A stretch of 64,000 nucleotides of DNA from Gaeumannomyces sp. JS-464. Its lineage: Eukaryota; Ascomycota; Sordariomycetes; Magnaporthales; Magnaporthaceae. The stretch covers positions 12,543,501-12,607,500 of the forward strand of contig NGZR01000001.1 of assembly GCA_002197995.1 (NCBI GenBank), written 5' to 3'. A program made the position numbers and the translations under genes. This document shows, in pieces, positions 45,120 to 56,924 of the stretch (the stretch's first letter is position 1; the number at the start of each line of letters is the position of its first letter). Below the pieces are notes generated by a model, which saw only the letters and a list, made by a program, of their open reading frames with translations, had not been told where the DNA came from and searched no databases.

Positions 45120-47439
45120 CTAGTAATCGCTGAGGACGCCGACTAGATCGTCGAGTCGCATCACGTGGCCCAGAATCTTGTCTTCGATGCTCCGGTACTG
45201 GTCGTACCGGTCAAAATACTTCTTCTCCAGCGCCTCCTTCTCCCTGCCCTTGACGTCCGCCCTCCCAACGAACCTTAGGACCTCTCGTGCGTTTTGCCTA
45301 TGCACTTCTCGCACCTGGAGACAGCGGAGCATCGTTTTGTACGTGTTGTCCAGCAGCTGGCTGAGCGAGAGGTCCGTGTCACAGAACCACAGGAAAATGG
45401 TCGACTTTGCGTTGCGTGTGTTGTCCTTGGGCACCTCCTGCACGTCCACGAACCCGTGCATCTGCATTTCCAACATGATCTTGTGCACAGTCCCTTGGCC
45501 ATCATGGCCTGCATTGGTAGCGACTTTTCATCCGCCTTGCCCCGCTTCCTGAGGATCCGGATGAGACGCAGCGAGTGCCGCCCGATCTTGCGTTCGATCA
45601 CCGTGTCGAGCTCGCTTTCCTGGATCCTGCGGACCAACGGTCGGAAATCCACCGTCCACTGCCCGTTCCCTGAGTGGCGCAGAAACCCCTGCGAGCTCTC
45701 GCATAGGAGCAACAGATGCTGTCGCATCAGCGATAGCCGGCTCTCTGAAGTCTTGGTCTCCTTGAATTTGACTTTGCTCTCCTTGACCCCGTTTTGTGCC
45801 GGCGCTTCGCTTTGCTGTTTGGGAGCATGCCTCTCCAGTTCCTCGTCATATTCAATCCCAAGCCTGTGTCCGTTCTGGCCGCCGTCGTCATCGTCATCGT
45901 CATCGTCATCGTCGTCATCGTTGTCGACGTACGGCTCCTTCGGGCGAAGACGCCGCCTGCGAATCCTCTCCACACCCTGAGGGTCCACCTGGCATGCGTC
46001 TACTCTCCCAATCCCAGACCCAACATCAAGAGAAGGGCTCAGATGATCGAACACCTCGTTGGTCGTCACGTAACGGTTGTTATCCGAATCGTCCTCGTCC
46101 ATATTCGCATCGATGATTGGATGGTCTCGGCAACGGGACAGCTTTGCCGTGAGCAGACTGAGCAGCACGGCGTAGATCTGGCTGGTGGTTTCTCCGATGT
46201 TGTCAGCCACCGCTTCTGTAAGTCTCCGGTTGCGCAACTCCACGAGACACTTCTCATGGTTGACGCGCAGAACCACGTCAGGCTGGATGGTAGGTTCTGG
46301 TTAGCTGATGCACATGGCCATGCAAGTGAAAGGGCTAAAGAGGAAGACAGGGAGGGGAAGATGGCAGGCGGCAAAAGGATAGAGAATATATATGCTTACG
46401 TCAAGCGGAGGAGCGCTGTAGATGTCGTGAGTGCTGTTGGCTACATCTCCATTCTCGACCTTGCGACGCTTAGCCGCGATGGGCTGCGCCTCGAGCTTGC
46501 GCTTGAGCTTTTTGCCTTCGTCTCTGATCTCGGACAGGCGCTGCGCAACCAAGTTTTGATAGCGCTCCTTGTCCTTTGTGCCCTTAATGCCGCTGGTAAA
46601 TTCCTTCTTCTGCACCTCAGCCTGCACGTCGCGATAAATGTCGTCGAAGCTCTGGAACATCTTTGCGCCCACCACGACGAGCAGCTCATCCTCCACCAGG
46701 CGGCACAGGATAGAATTGAGCTGGTCAACCGATTCGACAGGTGACGAGTCCGTAGCTGTAGAGTTGCCTTGGTCGCCCTCGTGGTCCGAGGCGAAGGGGT
46801 CGTCGTTTGCGTTCATCGCTGTGTCCCCGGTGGGGCGGACAGGCGCCTGGCGTCTTTCTATCCTGGCGGCGTATGCGTCCCTGAGGTCTCCGATTTTGGT
46901 GTTGCCCAGCACCATCAGGCTCTGGATGACATCCTTGGCAGCTTCGCCATGCATCGACCCAACTAACTCCAGGACCCTTCCGGCGCGGATAAGATTGTAT
47001 GCGGCCGGGGCATTGGCTTCGTAGGTGGTAGGCACGCTTCCGACCGAGTAGTAGAGCAAGTTATGTTGTATCAGGACAGCTAGCCCGTGGCGCAATTGGC
47101 GAGGGTCAATGAGGTGTACTGAACGAGCTGCTGCACGGTGGACCGGCCCCGAGTGAGGAGGACGGAGAAGATGCGCTGCAAGAAAGGGTAGGCGGTATGC
47201 AGCTGGTCAGCACCGCCGGGCCTCATCTCGCCCCGCCGAGCGGCTGCCGAGCACGCGCGCGAAGCTAGGAGTCACATACCGAGGGCCTCCCCATAAACAT
47301 CGTCGATGAACAGAGAGCAAAGCTCCGCAAGATGCTTCGTCTGTGGTGCCGTAGGCTCTCACGGTTAGCGTGGGGTGACTCGGTCTGTTCGTGGCTTTTC
47401 TCAGGGAGGGGAGCAAGCATGCTCACTCACCACGAACAT
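45120..47439 (-). CDS. rpc82: RNA polymerase III subunit RPC82 (C82/RPC3)
   Basis: Pol III-specific winged-helix subunit of the initiation subcomplex (C82-C34-C31). Exon 1 is only nine bases (47439-47431, MFV). Exon 2 (47340-47280) encodes TKHLAELCSLFIDDVYGE, exon 3 (47175-46400) begins RIFSVLLTRGRSTVQQLVQ with LRHGLAVLIQHNLLYY, and exon 4 (46282-45120) begins DVVLRVNHEKCLVELRNRR. A long Asp run (45885-45935) and ALEKKYFDRYDQYRSIEDKI lie towards the end, followed by LDDLVGVLSDY and TAG. Four winged-helix domains are expected in the family. Indels: an extra base near 47281-47290, one C missing at 47103-47105 (plus GGG) and one G missing at 45492-45494. Correcting all three gives exactly 670 codons. 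The Asp run is an unstructured insertion. Confidence 0.92.
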
Positions 47440-48599
47440 TGTGCGCGCAGCAGCTGGCTTGCGGGGACTGGAACGAGGGGACTTTTGGTGCTTTTTTGTT
47501 CTAGCTTCTAGAGATTCTCTCACTATCTCTAGAGCTGCCACTGTGGCTACCGTTGGGTCATTGAAGAAGTCTGGCGTTGCGCGAGATAAATGCGACGAGA
47601 AGTCGGGGCTTCTGGGTGAGCTTTGACGCGATTGTTGGAACAGTCTTTTTTTTTTTCCCCCTTCAACTCCCCAGCATCACTTCGGGTGACGATTCATCAT
47701 TGTAATGGCGGGGAACCGCCCCCACTTATGCGAATCGGCGGAGTCACTTACTCGCAAGCTCAACAGCAGGAGCCGCGAGTCATGCGGCGAGGTTCTAACT
47801 AGCATCGTCGACAGACTCACCACCGGCCAGCGAGCCAGCCTGATGTCGGTCTCGATCGAATTTCACCCTCTCAGAACCGATCAGATCCCTCGATTCGAAG
47901 ACGGTTATTGAGTTCCAATCGCGAAGTAATTGGTAGCATACCTGGCTTCGGGCGGGAGCCTGATAAGCCGTTTCTCATTGAACAATTTGGTAACCGCTTT
48001 GTTGCTTCCCCATTTAGGTACAAGTACCCCTCCTTGTACCACCTGCCCGTGGTGGCCATTGCCCAATAGTTTCCAGATATTACTTTTTGGTATATACTAC
48101 CCTCTTCTCTCTCTGTTTTCTCTTGTGATGTTTCGTTTTCCTCTTTTTCTTTCTTTCGTTCTTTTTTTAATATCTTGCCTGTGTCTATCTTCTCCTTTTG
48201 CTTTCATCCTATCTCTTCCTGTATCTTTTCTTGTCCTATAACTATATGTTTTTCTTCTCATTTTTTATTTTTTATTATTATCTCTGCGTCTCTCACTGTG
48301 TCCGCCTTCTTTCTCCGTATCTCTTCCTATCTCCTTGATGCATCTCCTCCTGTCCGTATTTCAATAGCTATGCCAATTAGGTATAAAAATGCTGCTAGCG
48401 TTGCGGCTCGAATCTGTTGGACCAATTCCATGCGGCACAGCCACAGCTAGGTGGGGCTTGATTGCTCGGGTGCACGGGATTTCGAAAATTGCTCGGAAGA
48501 ACCGAGCACAATGAACAAGCACACCAGTGTCAATTGGACGGGGTGAAGCTCGTTCGCGATCCGCAACAACACTTTGTGCCCCCAACGACCCTCCTCAAA
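47440..48599. other. Divergent promoter region, RPC82 and QCR2
   Basis: 1.16 kb with the two promoters. The part from about 48090 to 48360 is strongly C/T-rich on the plus strand. No gene recognised. Confidence 0.45.
48090..48360 (+). promoter_or_regulatory. Pyrimidine-rich tract upstream of QCR2
   Basis: About 270 bases dominated by C and T, with repeated TCTTTTTCTTTCTTTCG-like patches, 240 to 510 bp upstream of the QCR2 start codon. CT-rich stretches near transcription starts are common in filamentous fungi, so a promoter role is possible. No binding site was identified. Confidence 0.35.
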
Positions 48600-50225
48600 A
48601 TGATCTCAAGATCTGCCATTGCCAGGGGAGGTCGGCTGACCCTCCGCCGGCCTGTCTGCGCCCAGGTCGCCCAGCGCGGCTTTGCCTCGCCGGCGCCAGG
48701 AGCTCCCAGCACCGCTTCTGCATCGTACGAACCGGCCGATATCGCCGGAATCAAGGTCGCTTCCAAGGATGCCCACGGACCGACTACGAAGCTTGCCCTC
48801 GTTGCCAAGGCTGGCACGAGGTACCAGCCGCTGCCCGGCCTGACTGTCGGCCTGGAGGAGTTTGCCTTCAAGGTAAGGATTTTCCCTTGTATCTGACCCT
48901 CGTAAGCCGAGGGAGGTTCGTGAGCTAATATTGACCTGCGGCTGCAGAACACGCAAAAACGATCCGCGCTGCGAATCACACGGGAAGCCGAGCTTCTAGG
49001 CGGCCAATTGAAGGCGTACCACACCCGCGAGGCCGTTATCCTCGAGGCCGCCTTCCTGAGGGACGATCTCCCCTACTTCGTCGAGTTGCTGGGTGAAGTT
49101 GCCAGCCAGACCAAGTACACGAGTATGCGATTTGTGCAGTCACTTCTTTATTGGCCGGGGGCTATGTACTGACTGGCCGCGGCTTGGTGGTAGCCCACGA
49201 GTTCCATGAGCAGGTCGAGCCTATAATCCACCTGGCCCAGAACAAGGTCTCGCACGACGCCCTTGCCCAGGCTGTCGACGGCGTGCATGCGGTCGCTTTC
49301 CACACCGGGCTTGGTTCGTCCATCTACCCCTCGAGCACGACACCCCTGTCCGGATACCTGAACGAGAACTCGGTCGCGGCTTTTGCCGAGTCGGCCTACA
49401 CCAAGCCCAACGTTGCTCTTGTGTCGGACAGCGCCTCGCAGGCCGGCCTGTCCAAGTGGGTCGAGCGCTTCTTCAAGACTCTCCCGACCTCGTCGTCAAG
49501 CTCGCTGTCTCTTGCAGAATCCCCCTCGAAGTACCACGGCGGCGAACAGCGCTCGGTGGCCGCTGGCAAGAGCGCCATCGTGATCGCCTTCCCTAGCACT
49601 AGCCTTTCTGCGCCCAAGCCAGAGATTGCCGTCCTGGAGGCCCTGCTCGGTGGCAAGTCTAGCATCTCCTGGTCGACCGGCTTCACTCTTCTATCCAAGG
49701 CCGCCACGGATGCCTCGGGCGTCCAAGCCCTTGCCAAGAACTACGTTTACTCGGACGCTGGCCTCCTGACCATCCAGATCTCGGGCCCCGTGGCTTCAGT
49801 CCGCAAGGTTGCCGAGGAGTCGGTTAAGGCGCTCAAAGCTGTCGCCCAGGGTGGTGTCAGCAAGGAAGACCTGACCAAGGCTGTTGCCAAGGCCAAGTTT
49901 GATGCCCTCACGGCCCATGAGCTCACAGGTGCCGGCCTCGTTGCTGCTGCAAACAGCGTGCTCCATGGTGCCAAGCTGTTCCAGGCTGCCGAGGCCATCA
50001 AGAGCTTTGAGTCTGTAACCGCCGACAACGTCAAGGCTGTAAGTATCATCCGTCTCTTAGGATCATCTTTTTCCATTGAATTTTCTTCTTTCTTTTTACC
50101 CCACACATCTACTAACAATCGTAATACAGGCTGCGAAGTCGCTTGTTGATGGCAAGGCGTCGGTTTCCGCTGTTGGCGACCTGCACGTCCTGCCGTATGC
50201 TGCGGACCTGGGGCTGAACGTATAG
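48600..50225 (+). CDS. qcr2: Ubiquinol-cytochrome c reductase core protein 2
   Basis: Core subunit 2 of complex III, a catalytically inactive relative of the mitochondrial processing peptidase, on the matrix side of the inner membrane. Four exons: 48600-48872 (MISRSAIARGGRLTLRRPVC presequence, then KLALVAKAGTRYQPLPGLTV), 48948-49122 (RSALRITREAELLGGQLKAY), 49194-50038 (HEFHEQVEPIIHLAQNKVSH to SVTADNVKA) and 50130-50225 ending DLHVLPYAADLGLNV. Phases agree and total 463 codons with no break. The HXXEH zinc motif of active peptidases is absent, as expected. ATG 48600 is chosen because a basic, arginine-rich presequence begins there; the frame also extends upstream to 48462 without targeting character. 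Confidence 0.95.
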
Positions 50226-50732
50226 TCTGAGTAGAGGGGAAATCGATGTACCAACAGCTCTGTCGCCGATTTGGCGAGTCCGTCCTTGTGCATATAGTGA
50301 AGACCTCGAGACAAAATTCCTGCCTGCCCGCCGCTGTTGATAGCACGTCTGGGAGTTGATTTCGTAGACTAGGGATTGGCTGTCTTATCGTCTTTATAGT
50401 TTTCTGGAGCTTTTATCGAAAAGAAAAAGAAAAAAAAAGAAAAGAAAAGCCTCAATTACCAAACGGGGCAATTACTAAACGGGAGTTTCCTTTGCTTTAT
50501 CTACCTGGTACCTACCTACCTAGGTAGGTACAGATGACGCACTGACTTTGGGTTGCCCTCAGGAGAAGAGCACGTGACTTTTCACATGGTCCAAATGGTC
50601 GGGCCAAGCTTGGGTTGGCGGGTCTCAATTGCTCCAGCAGCAGGCAAAGATCCCATTTTCTCCCGAGAGCAAGCATTTCTGCACGACCGGCAACCCCATT
50701 CCCAAACCAACGACTCTCGCAAATACGACACA
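50226..50732. other. Intergenic region between qcr2 and ATP15
   Basis: Holds the qcr2 3' end and ATP15 promoter, including a palindromic TACCTACCTACCTAGGTAGG cluster at 50501-50531. No gene recognised. Confidence 0.45.
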
Positions 50733-51250
50733 ATGGTGTTCGCGTGGAAAGCCGCAGGCCTTACGTGAGTCCAATCCGAGCCCTCGCCCAATTGACTGGG
50801 AATATCGCCTCCGGCGCGAGCGACGCCCGCAACGGCCGACACCTAAAACAGCCCGGCTAACCAGGGACCGACACCACGCGTAGCTACAACCGCTACCTGG
50901 CCATCGCCGGCCGTGTTGTCCGCCGAAGCCTGAAGGAGGATAAAAGGCTTGTCGCAGAGCGCAGGGGCGAGATGGACCTGCGATTCGCCAAGTGGACGGT
51001 GAGTGTTTTTCTGTCTCGTTACTTTTCCTCCCTGTTCCTCTAGGATCATCGGATAGGCTGCGGCAACGGGCCGCAGATGGATTGGGCCAGGCAGAGCAGT
51101 ATAGGGGCTGGAATGATGAGGCAAGGAGGAAGCAGGTGGATTTTGCTGACGAGATTTTTCCCGTAAAACGTATCACAGAACGGCAAGCAAGGCGAGCCGC
51201 AGAACCTGGCCGAGGCCAACAAGGCCGCCGCATCGGGTGCTTCGTCATAA
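50733..51250 (+). CDS. atp15: ATP synthase F1 subunit epsilon (mitochondrial)
   Basis: Smallest subunit of the F1 central stalk, bound to gamma and delta. Three exons: 50733-50764 (MVFAWKAAGLT), 50884-50998 (YNRYLAIAGRVVRRSLKEDK then LVAERRGEMDLRFAKWT) and 51179-51250 (NGKQGEPQNLAEANKAAASG). Introns are GTGAGT/GTAG (119 bp) and GTGAGT/CACAG (180 bp). Joined length is 73 codons including the stop at 51248-51250, giving 72 residues, close to the family's 60-75. The W-AAGL-YNRYL start and VRRSLKEDKR block identify it. There is no cleavable presequence, as in yeast Atp15. It is too short and too split to appear as one open frame. No frame break is seen. Confidence 0.93.
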
Positions 51251-52279
51251 GGCACGTTTGTCAGGAGATAGACGGACGACGCAGGGAGCCAGCAGGAGGA
51301 GGGCGCGACGGGGTCGATGTGACTTCAACGGCACTGGCTCTGAGCCCGTGTCCAGGGCTGTATCATCATTATACAAAGGGGCTCAATTCCTGAACAATAT
51401 CAAACGACCAGCAATAGAGGCGTTGCGTCTGGCGGCGTTGACAGATGGGCCAGGCGGTGGTCCGGACCACCTAGGTATCCATTGCGAAATGACCCTTTGA
51501 GCCCAGAATCCGTGCTCTGCGTGCATACGCACATGATGAGTTCACCCATTTCACTGCTGCCTGCCCATTTTGCCTCAGCACCTACGAACCCACCAGTCGG
51601 GTACCTTTGGAGTGAGGGAGGCACCTAGACTGGGCCTAACAGAGGGCTGCAATAAAGTGGTACATGCACAATGTAGAAGACAAAAAGAAAAGATCGGTAA
51701 AGAAGCTTCTCCAGCCCCGAGCCCCTTGACCTTTGCTGGTCTCTCTCACGTGCGCACACAACGCACTCTCTCTAGTCTAAATAGAGCTTTGAAAATTCTT
51801 GGCCCGACGGCTCTCGCGGCCGTGCTGTTCTCGCAAACGCAATGATTTGAGAGAAGACTCGCAGATTTTCGGGGGTTTGACTGCAGAAGCAGGATCGGTG
51901 GTGCATCGTGCAGCGTGCAGGGAAAACAGCAGCCCACCATCCCCGCCTTATCGCCCGATTGCGCCAGGCCTCAGCCGCCTGCCGCCTGAAGCGGGCAGAG
52001 ATCCGTTCGACTGCCACTGCGTCACCCACCCCGGGCCTTGCCTTCTCGATCAGGGCAGCGTGACTGCAAGACCGCAACCACGGCTTGTCTGCCCGTTTGT
52101 GATTCTTTCCGGCTCCATCTTTTCCCGTTTCGTGCTCGTCAGTGAGGGGACACCAACCAACGCCAAGCCGACCGTCGATCCTACCCCGTCCCGCCGAGTT
52201 TTGACAAAAAACACGCCTGAGGGCGGGGGCCATGCGGCTGCCTTGACCAGAGCATCGGCCATCATCGACATATCAAAAC
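51251..52279. other. Intergenic region between ATP15 and MAK10
   Basis: 1.03 kb with the ATP15 3' end and the MAK10 promoter. No gene recognised. Confidence 0.45.
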
Positions 52280-55273
52280 ATGTCGATACTGAACGGAATC
52301 TTCGGCTTGGGCGTGAACGACCCAGGCGCTGCTTCTGTCTCGCAAGGTGCGTGCGAATCCATAGGCACCGGCAGTGATGCCGCGCTGCTTTGTTGCTGCA
52401 TGTTCATGAGATATTTTGTGTTCAGCGTCCATCTCTACCACGGAACCTGCTGGCCTCACCCATACTCCCGCGGCCGAAAAGGGTCCTAGGCGACCTGGTA
52501 GTCGATCATCGAGGGGGAAAAAAATCAAAACAAAGACTGAACAAAGACAAAACTAGAGCTCTCTGGACTGTCTCTCGAACATGAGCATGAACAGGGCCAG
52601 CAGCCAGACGCGCCAAAGGTCACGAGCCACGGTGTCGTCACCTTCGATATCACAGACAAGTTCTTGACGGCTGCCAAGGGTTCGTTTGTCCAGGCCGATG
52701 TGGTTTCCTCCTGGCCGCCTCCAGATTGATTCCATGTCTATCCTGCCGCTAACATCCCACCAGCACTGAAGCCTGGCCGTCTTGTCAAGGATGGCTACTT
52801 CACCCTGTTCGAATCTGTGGGCGCCTTAGAGGTGAGTCGCTACCCTGGTGTATTCAGGCGCCCGGCGCCCCCTTACTTAACCGTGATTACAAAAAAAAAA
52901 AAAAAAAAAGATTATGGACCCGAAAATGGACAGCGGCTGTTTGGCCGATGGCGAGTCGCCCGATCCGGAGTACGATGTGTGCAAACCTCTCCTCCCCGAG
53001 GAGGTCATTGGTATCATCGACCAGCTGCTCTGCCATGAGGTAACAAGTGCCGCCCCTGATTACCTGTTTGCTCCGTGGTAAACTACGCCTCTGACACACC
53101 ATGCCCTCGCAGATGGCCTGGCATCTCGGCTACCCTCTCTCCCAAACCCTGCTCACCAACCTATACATCGAGAATATGTTGACACCGCAACCTATGACTG
53201 TCGACGACGCCGACTTCGTGCGCGACTATGCTTCTCAGGCCTCGAGGCCCCCGATGCATACGATCCTACGAGCGTACTGTCTCGGCCTCCTGAAGACTTG
53301 CTGCTATGTCAATGAAGGAATAAAATGCGAACATTACTATGAGGTACGCTGCACCTTCTTGTCCGACTCAATATGGCATTTAAGCCGCCAGGCGGTTTCG
53401 CTTGAGGTTCGCTGACCCTTGAGCACACTCAAAACTCGAAACAACAACCAAACAACAACAAAAGGAGGAAGACTTTGTATCAAATCAATACAACAGGAGT
53501 CTTCTCGTCAACATTGACAGGGAAGAGATACGTGAGGCGATTCAGGAAGCCAGGGCACTGCTGCACTCAATGCAGAGCATGTACCCGCCAGAAATCGTAC
53601 AGGCTCTTGATTTCAGACTGGAGCTACGATACGCTCTCCTGAGAGCCATGGAGCTCACAGACCTCCGCAGCCACCCAGAGTCTATCAAGACCCCCTGGAT
53701 CGAGCTCAAGGCAGTCCTGGAGCAAATACAGGCCTCCCACTGCTTGGGAATCCCGGTTCCTGACGCCTTCAGTTCCAAGCTGCAGCGACGGCTGGCCAGC
53801 ACCATGCCCCCTCGGCCGATCGTCAACATAGAATTTGACGACGCATATCGGCGCTTCCAGCGACTGTTTGAGGATGGCAAGGAGCTCAGTGACGTTCTCA
53901 AGTACACCGACTCGCAGTCGCTTCTAGTGAGTTGCCCACGGGTCTGGGACGAGATCTCTTATTCGTTCATGCTTGTGACATTGGTGGCTGACATGGTCGT
54001 CGCCGCCTTCCTCACCAACCTCAAGAACTTTGTGCTCTGGTTCCAGGCCAAGAAGCCACAGCCCCTGATCTACATTCGCACGCTTCTACAGAGCTACGTA
54101 TTCAAGGACAACATAATACTCGGGTCGTTGAGTATCCGCCAGATCATGGATGACGATCTGTCGCTGGTCGTCCTGCCCTGCAGCCAGCTTCTCGACCACG
54201 CCAACGATCTCGTCGAGGCGCCACACGACCCCCGGTTCGCCATCGCGCGCCAGATGGAGATCTTCCGGCAGCGAGCGGCGCAGCCGTACCTGGACATCTT
54301 CCGGGCCCTTTGTCAGAACAGGTGCCGGATCCGGCGCAACTTCTGTCACGCAATTCAGGAATGGGAGTTGCTCCAGGTGGACGCCGAGGAGGTGGACCAG
54401 CTACTGCAGGTCCAGCTGGACGAGAAGCCGATGGTGTCGCAGTCGTCGGAGCCGGCCTATTCACTGCCGCTCTCGTCGTGGGCGTACCTGTACAAGCTGC
54501 GGCTGATGGAGTGGATCGTGCAATTGGGCTTCGAACTCGAGGTGTACCAGCCCGACGAGCTTGGTGGTATGTACTGGTACCTGGCATACTTGGCGCAGAA
54601 GCGCATGCAGCATGTGGAGCGCATCAAGGCCTTCACACTGCAGAGCATGAACGATCACCGTGCGCGCCTCAAGGGCCGGGACCTACCCGCGGCCAAGGAG
54701 GCCCTCTTCACCCGCTCGCTGTCGTACCTGCGTGCCACCATGATCGACGCCGCCGCCACCACCGAATTTTCAAAGGCTCTCTACTGCATCTACACGACCC
54801 TGTACCGCACCGGACTGATCGCCGCCCCGCCTCGTCCCTACAGCACAGACGAACTCCGGTACGAGATCCGTATGCGGCCCTTTGCCTCCATCGGCCTCCC
54901 CGAGCTGCCCGCCTTTGAGAACTTTGAGCGCCAGGTGACGCAGCTGCATCTGTCAACCGATGAGGTGCTCGAGGCCGCGGATCGTTCCGTCGCCGCGGCG
55001 CGCAAGGCGTACGAACGCATCGCCAAGTTCACCGAGCGCGAGGCCTTCGCCACGGGGGTCACGCACGATCGCTGGACCGCGGGAACCACCAGCTGCGCCA
55101 AGTCGGCCATCACGGCGAGTATAAACATCATGACGCTCCGCAAGGCCGTTTCCGACGTTGTCAAGGACGGGTCGGGTGGTCAAGGGCTGTCTTCCACGCT
55201 CAAGGCCGAGGTGCCAAAACCAGATCAGGGATATCATGAGTGGTGGATTGTGCCTAAAATCACCCGGGCCTGA
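52280..55273 (+). CDS. mak10: NatC N-terminal acetyltransferase auxiliary subunit Mak10
   Basis: Ribosome-anchoring large subunit of NatC (Naa35 family), which acetylates N-termini such as Met-Leu and Met-Ile. Exons: 52280-52346 (MSILNGIFGLGVNDPGAASV), 52557-52679 (HGVVTFDITDKFLTAAK), 52764-52831 (LKPGRLVKDGYFTLFESVGA), 52911-53039 with the family signature IMDPKMDSGC, 53113-53343 (WHLGYPLSQTLLTNLYIENM) and 53465-55273. The last exon carries the helical body: IREAIQEARALLHSMQSMYP, then SFMLVTLVADMVVAAFLTNL, ending HEWWIVPKITRA. All six phases agree, total 809 codons, and there is no frame break. Introns 3 and 5 end in A-rich sequence directly before AG (A19-G at 52910; AACAAAAG at 53464), which is unusual. 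Exon 1 is inferred from phase and splice fit. Confidence 0.92.
52891..52909 (+). repeat. A19 tract abutting a 3' splice site
   Basis: Nineteen A followed by G at 52910, the last base of MAK10 intron 3; exon 4 begins at 52911 with ATT ATG GAC. Confidence 0.85.
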
Positions 55274-55680
55274 TGACAAAAATCCGGCCACTGAGCAGAA
55301 GAGAAAGCCCGTTTGCGGCTTGGCTTATGCTGATTGAAAACGTGAATTTTCTGGGCCTATATGTAGAAACAATAGCCGAGATCGGAAAGGAAACGGAAGA
55401 CAAAATCGGAAAGAAACGGGAGAGGATACTCGGACCTTGACTTGTCCTTACCTCCGATTTTTACCTGTATCGGTCAGACAACGCTGCCGTACTCGCACGT
55501 TGGCTCCCAAAGTCGATGGTGCCGACGCGAGCTTGGTCACAATCAAAATATATCGAGGCTAGCATGTTGAACAAGTCCACAGAAACTTCTCCGGTCTTAT
55601 TTCTCCTCAACCCTGGGTGTGCGACATGTGTCCAGTCAAGTTGTATCGGAGATGCGGATCCACGGCAGGCCAGAGGTCTT
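55274..55680. other. Convergent 3' region, MAK10 and carrier
   Basis: 0.4 kb of untranslated sequence; no gene. Confidence 0.5.
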
Positions 55681-56924
55681 TCAGCCGGACAACGACTTCC
55701 TCGCCATAGTCCCGCGGAGGCGGATCGTCTGTTCATAAAGCACATCTTTGAACGCAAACAGCAATGCGGCGGTCAAAACGCTCTGGCTGACCTTGGGGCC
55801 AATGCCTAGGAGCAGGAGATGTTTTGTTAGCCGAGGCACGAGCAGCAGCGCGAGCGACGCGATTTGTCGGTATATCCTCACCTTTGTAAAGACCGGCATA
55901 GCCTTCCTCCCTGATGACCCTGCTGATGGCCTCAGACATGCCCTCCTTCTTGGCACCGTTGTCGGCGACGTGCATCTGGCTCTTGACGGTGATGTAAGGA
56001 TATGTGATGGTGGTGGCAAAGAGCTTGCCGAGGGCGCCTAGAAGGAAGGCGATCATGGGGGTGACACGGCGGCGCTTCTCGACGGCGTTCTTTAGCTGCT
56101 CAAACAGTGTGTACTGCAGGATCGGGTTGATGACCAGCACCAGGGCGGGGACGACGCCGCGGAACAGCGCCTGAGGGCCCTCGTGCCGGAGCAGTGCCAG
56201 CAACGTGGCCAAGGTGCCCGGGACGGCCTCCCTCTTCTGCAGTGCCGCCTTCTCTCGGGTTACTCCCTCCCCGTCCTTCTTGGGGGTCTCGGCTTCGTCG
56301 GCGGCGGCGGCGGCAACCTCCCCCTCGGCCGGCTTCTCTTCCGGGCTAGAGGCGGCAGCGACAGCGGCCTCCTCGTCGGCGGCAGGGGCTTTGGCGGCGG
56401 TGACCTGCTGCTTGCGGGTGGTCATGCGGGTGTTGACGACCCAGATGGGGTTCGTGATGAGGACGGTGGCGGACCCTGCCAGGGCGCCGGCGAGCATGGA
56501 CTCGACGGTGGTGAGCTTGCGCGAGGCGCGACCGGCGCGGGCAGCGGCAGACTCGAAGAAGGCGCGGGTCCACTCGTACCAGTAGTAGTAGACAAAGTTG
56601 GTGACGCTGATGCCGAAGAGGGCCGATGGCAGGCCAGCGTACAGGCCCGAGGCGCCCTCGCGGGCGACGATGCGGCGGGCGGCCTCGAGGAAGGCCGACT
56701 CGGCGCGCTTGGACTCGACTTGGGCGCGGGTGGAGAGGGTTATGAGCGGGTACCTACGGAGGAGAGGCCAGGAGGTCAGTACAGCAATGGGGGCCGGTAT
56801 GCTGGATCGAGGCGCGGCTGGACGACATACGTCAGCACCATGGACAGGATCCCCCTCCAGCGCCGGCGAGGGCGTGAGCGACATTGTCGTTCTGGGGGAT
56901 CACGGGCTTCGATGCGGCGACCAT
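55681..56924 (-). CDS. ant1: Peroxisomal adenine nucleotide carrier (Ant1/PMP47 type)
   Basis: Member of the mitochondrial carrier family in the peroxisomal membrane, importing ATP for fatty-acid activation. Exon 1 (56924-56831) encodes MVAASKPVIPQNDNVAHALA then a G-run. Exon 2 (56753-55882) has YPLITLSTRAQVESKRAESA, NFVYYYWYEWTRAFFE, SMLAGALAGSATVLITNPIW, VVNTRMTTRKQQ and NPILQYTLFEQLKNAVEK, then TTITYPYITVKSQMHV. Exon 3 (55805-55681) is GIGPKVSQSVLTAALLFAFK to SLSG. Signatures YPLITLSTRAQ, NPIWVVNTRM and YPYITVKSQM match PMP47/Ant1. An Ala/Glu-rich insertion of about 45 residues lies after the second signature. One G is missing in the run at 56851-56855 (plus CCCCC); with it the gene is 364 codons. 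Confidence 0.92.
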
